Origin: Euwallacea fornicatus
Lineage: Eukaryota; Arthropoda; Insecta; Coleoptera; Curculionidae
Assembly: GCF_040115645.1 (NCBI RefSeq)
Contig: NW_027096031.1
Coordinates: 372,001 to 436,000, forward strand
Reading direction: 5' to 3'
DNA: 64,000 nt
Below, one piece after another: positions 63,697 through 64,000 of the stretch. A program made the translations under genes and the position numbers. Numbering within the stretch: position 1 is the first letter of the stretch; every line of letters starts with the position of its first letter. The notes beneath the pieces are model-generated. The model saw only the letters and a program-made list of their open reading frames with translations, was not told the origin of the DNA and did no database searches.

Positions 63697-64000
63697 CACA
63701 CAACTTTTGTGACTTTTCCAATTTTGAAGCTCGATAACTTTGGCAAATGTGGATCAAATTTGTTAAACAAAGTGTCAAATTAATCAGCTCGACAAGGTTA
63801 TGAAGATGTCACAACACATCATGATTACATCTTGTTTAACTTCCAAGAAAAATAGTACTTTATGTGCTCAAACACACATATTTTGTGACTTTTCAAACTC
63901 TGAAGCTCGATAACTTTGGCAAATGTGGACCAAATTTGTTAAACAAAGTGTCAAAGTAATCACCTCAACGAGATTTTGAAGATGTCACAACACATCATCA
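63697..64000. repeat. Last full monomer and truncated final monomer
   Basis: 63697-63872 is an aatgtggatc/caaggttatg monomer. 63873-64000 is 128 bp of the next (tctgaag, aaagtaatcacc, catcatca), cut by the window edge rather than by a biological boundary. Confidence 0.9.

Larger units (their letters stand above)
1..64000. repeat. 176-bp satellite DNA array, whole window
   Basis: Head-to-tail copies of one 176-bp monomer fill the window, all in the same orientation. Fixed landmarks in order within the monomer are cacacaac or cacatatt (1-8), gctcgata (33-40), gaccaaattt (56-65), caaagtgtcaaa (72-83), a variable block at 88-112, catcttg (132-138), ccaagaaaaatagtac (147-162) and ctcaaa (171-176). 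Starts fall at 1, 177, 353, 529 and so on in exact 176-bp steps to 32033, after which sixteen 175-bp copies shift the phase; the last start is 63873. Neighbouring copies differ at a handful of diagnostic sites, mostly substitutions. This is a typical homogenised satellite of eukaryotic heterochromatin. A nucleosome-sized unit suggests centromeric or pericentromeric DNA, which is inference. No gene or unique sequence interrupts it. Confidence 0.99.
44880..64000. repeat. Right satellite domain rich in 175-bp monomers
   Basis: Holds 15 of the 16 monomers shortened by one t (gtacttatg instead of gtactttatg), nearly always on a tccaattttg background and paired with acaacaattcatg in place of acaacacatcatg. 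They stand singly or as adjacent pairs, and are almost always preceded by a dyad-class monomer with acaccatgattac and followed by a caaggttatg monomer. Local duplications have periods of 3,165 bp (18 monomers) and 2,639 bp (15 monomers). The array runs off the right edge within a monomer. Confidence 0.85.

Noticed and set aside
1..64000. CRISPR array
   Set aside because: Repeats are contiguous 176-bp units with no unique spacers and no short constant repeat separated by variable sequence.
1..64000. Transposon insertion, tRNA, rRNA, telomere repeat or microsatellite
   Set aside because: The monomer phase is unbroken throughout, apart from sixteen 1-bp deletions, which leaves no room for any inserted element. 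No run of simple repeats longer than a few units was seen.
1..64000. Assignment to a named satellite family or species
   Set aside because: The monomer does not match alpha satellite or the Arabidopsis 178-bp repeat as I recall them. A 176-bp length is shared by several plant satellites, so length alone is not evidence. A database search of the consensus would decide.
1..64000. Half-monomer (about 88-bp) internal duplication
   Set aside because: I compared the two halves by eye and found no convincing alignment beyond short AT-rich words.

Overview
The whole 64 kb is one uninterrupted tandem satellite array. A 176-bp, AT-rich monomer (about one third G+C by hand count of one unit) repeats head to tail in a single orientation from the first base to the last. 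Setting monomer position 1 at the c of the cacacaac/cacacata motif, complete monomers tile 1-63872: 347 of 176 bp and 16 of 175 bp, followed by a 128-bp partial copy at 63873-64000. The tiling closes exactly (363 x 176 - 16 = 63872), so no net length change other than that one recurrent 1-bp deletion exists. I see no gene, RNA gene, transposon, inversion, microsatellite or unique sequence. The array continues beyond both edges.

Organism: a nucleosome-sized AT-rich monomer in a multi-kb homogenised array is typical of centromeric or pericentromeric heterochromatin of a eukaryote. The monomer is not human alpha satellite or the Arabidopsis 178-bp repeat as I know them. Its style resembles plant centromeric satellites, but I cannot name the species. 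Centromere function is inference.

Layout, by monomer variants and higher-order repeats (HORs). Left domain, 1-20592: types with atagcttcgg, agatcttt and gatttttaaaatg predominate; blocks of 4-10 monomers recur at offsets such as 21, 29, 34, 65 and 93 monomers, with one clean tandem 7-mer duplication at 15489-17952. Middle domain, 20593-33615: blocks recur at 18, 24 and 42 monomers, and variants aataaaa, ttttgagac and gaccag appear. HOR domain, 33616-44879: a 21-monomer unit (3,696 bp) is followed by a 19-monomer copy (3,344 bp) that lost two monomers, then a partial third copy; a partial earlier copy precedes them. Right domain, 44880-64000: holds 15 of the 16 monomers of 175 bp and duplications of 3,165 bp and 2,639 bp period.

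The variants are shuffled in blocks of whole monomers. Several monomers are hybrids whose two halves match two different monomers elsewhere, as expected from unequal crossing-over in register. Two features of the monomer may matter beyond bulk: a perfect 6-bp-stem inverted repeat present only in one monomer class, and CpG sites that vary mostly by CpG-to-TpG or CpA changes while one CpG stays constant.
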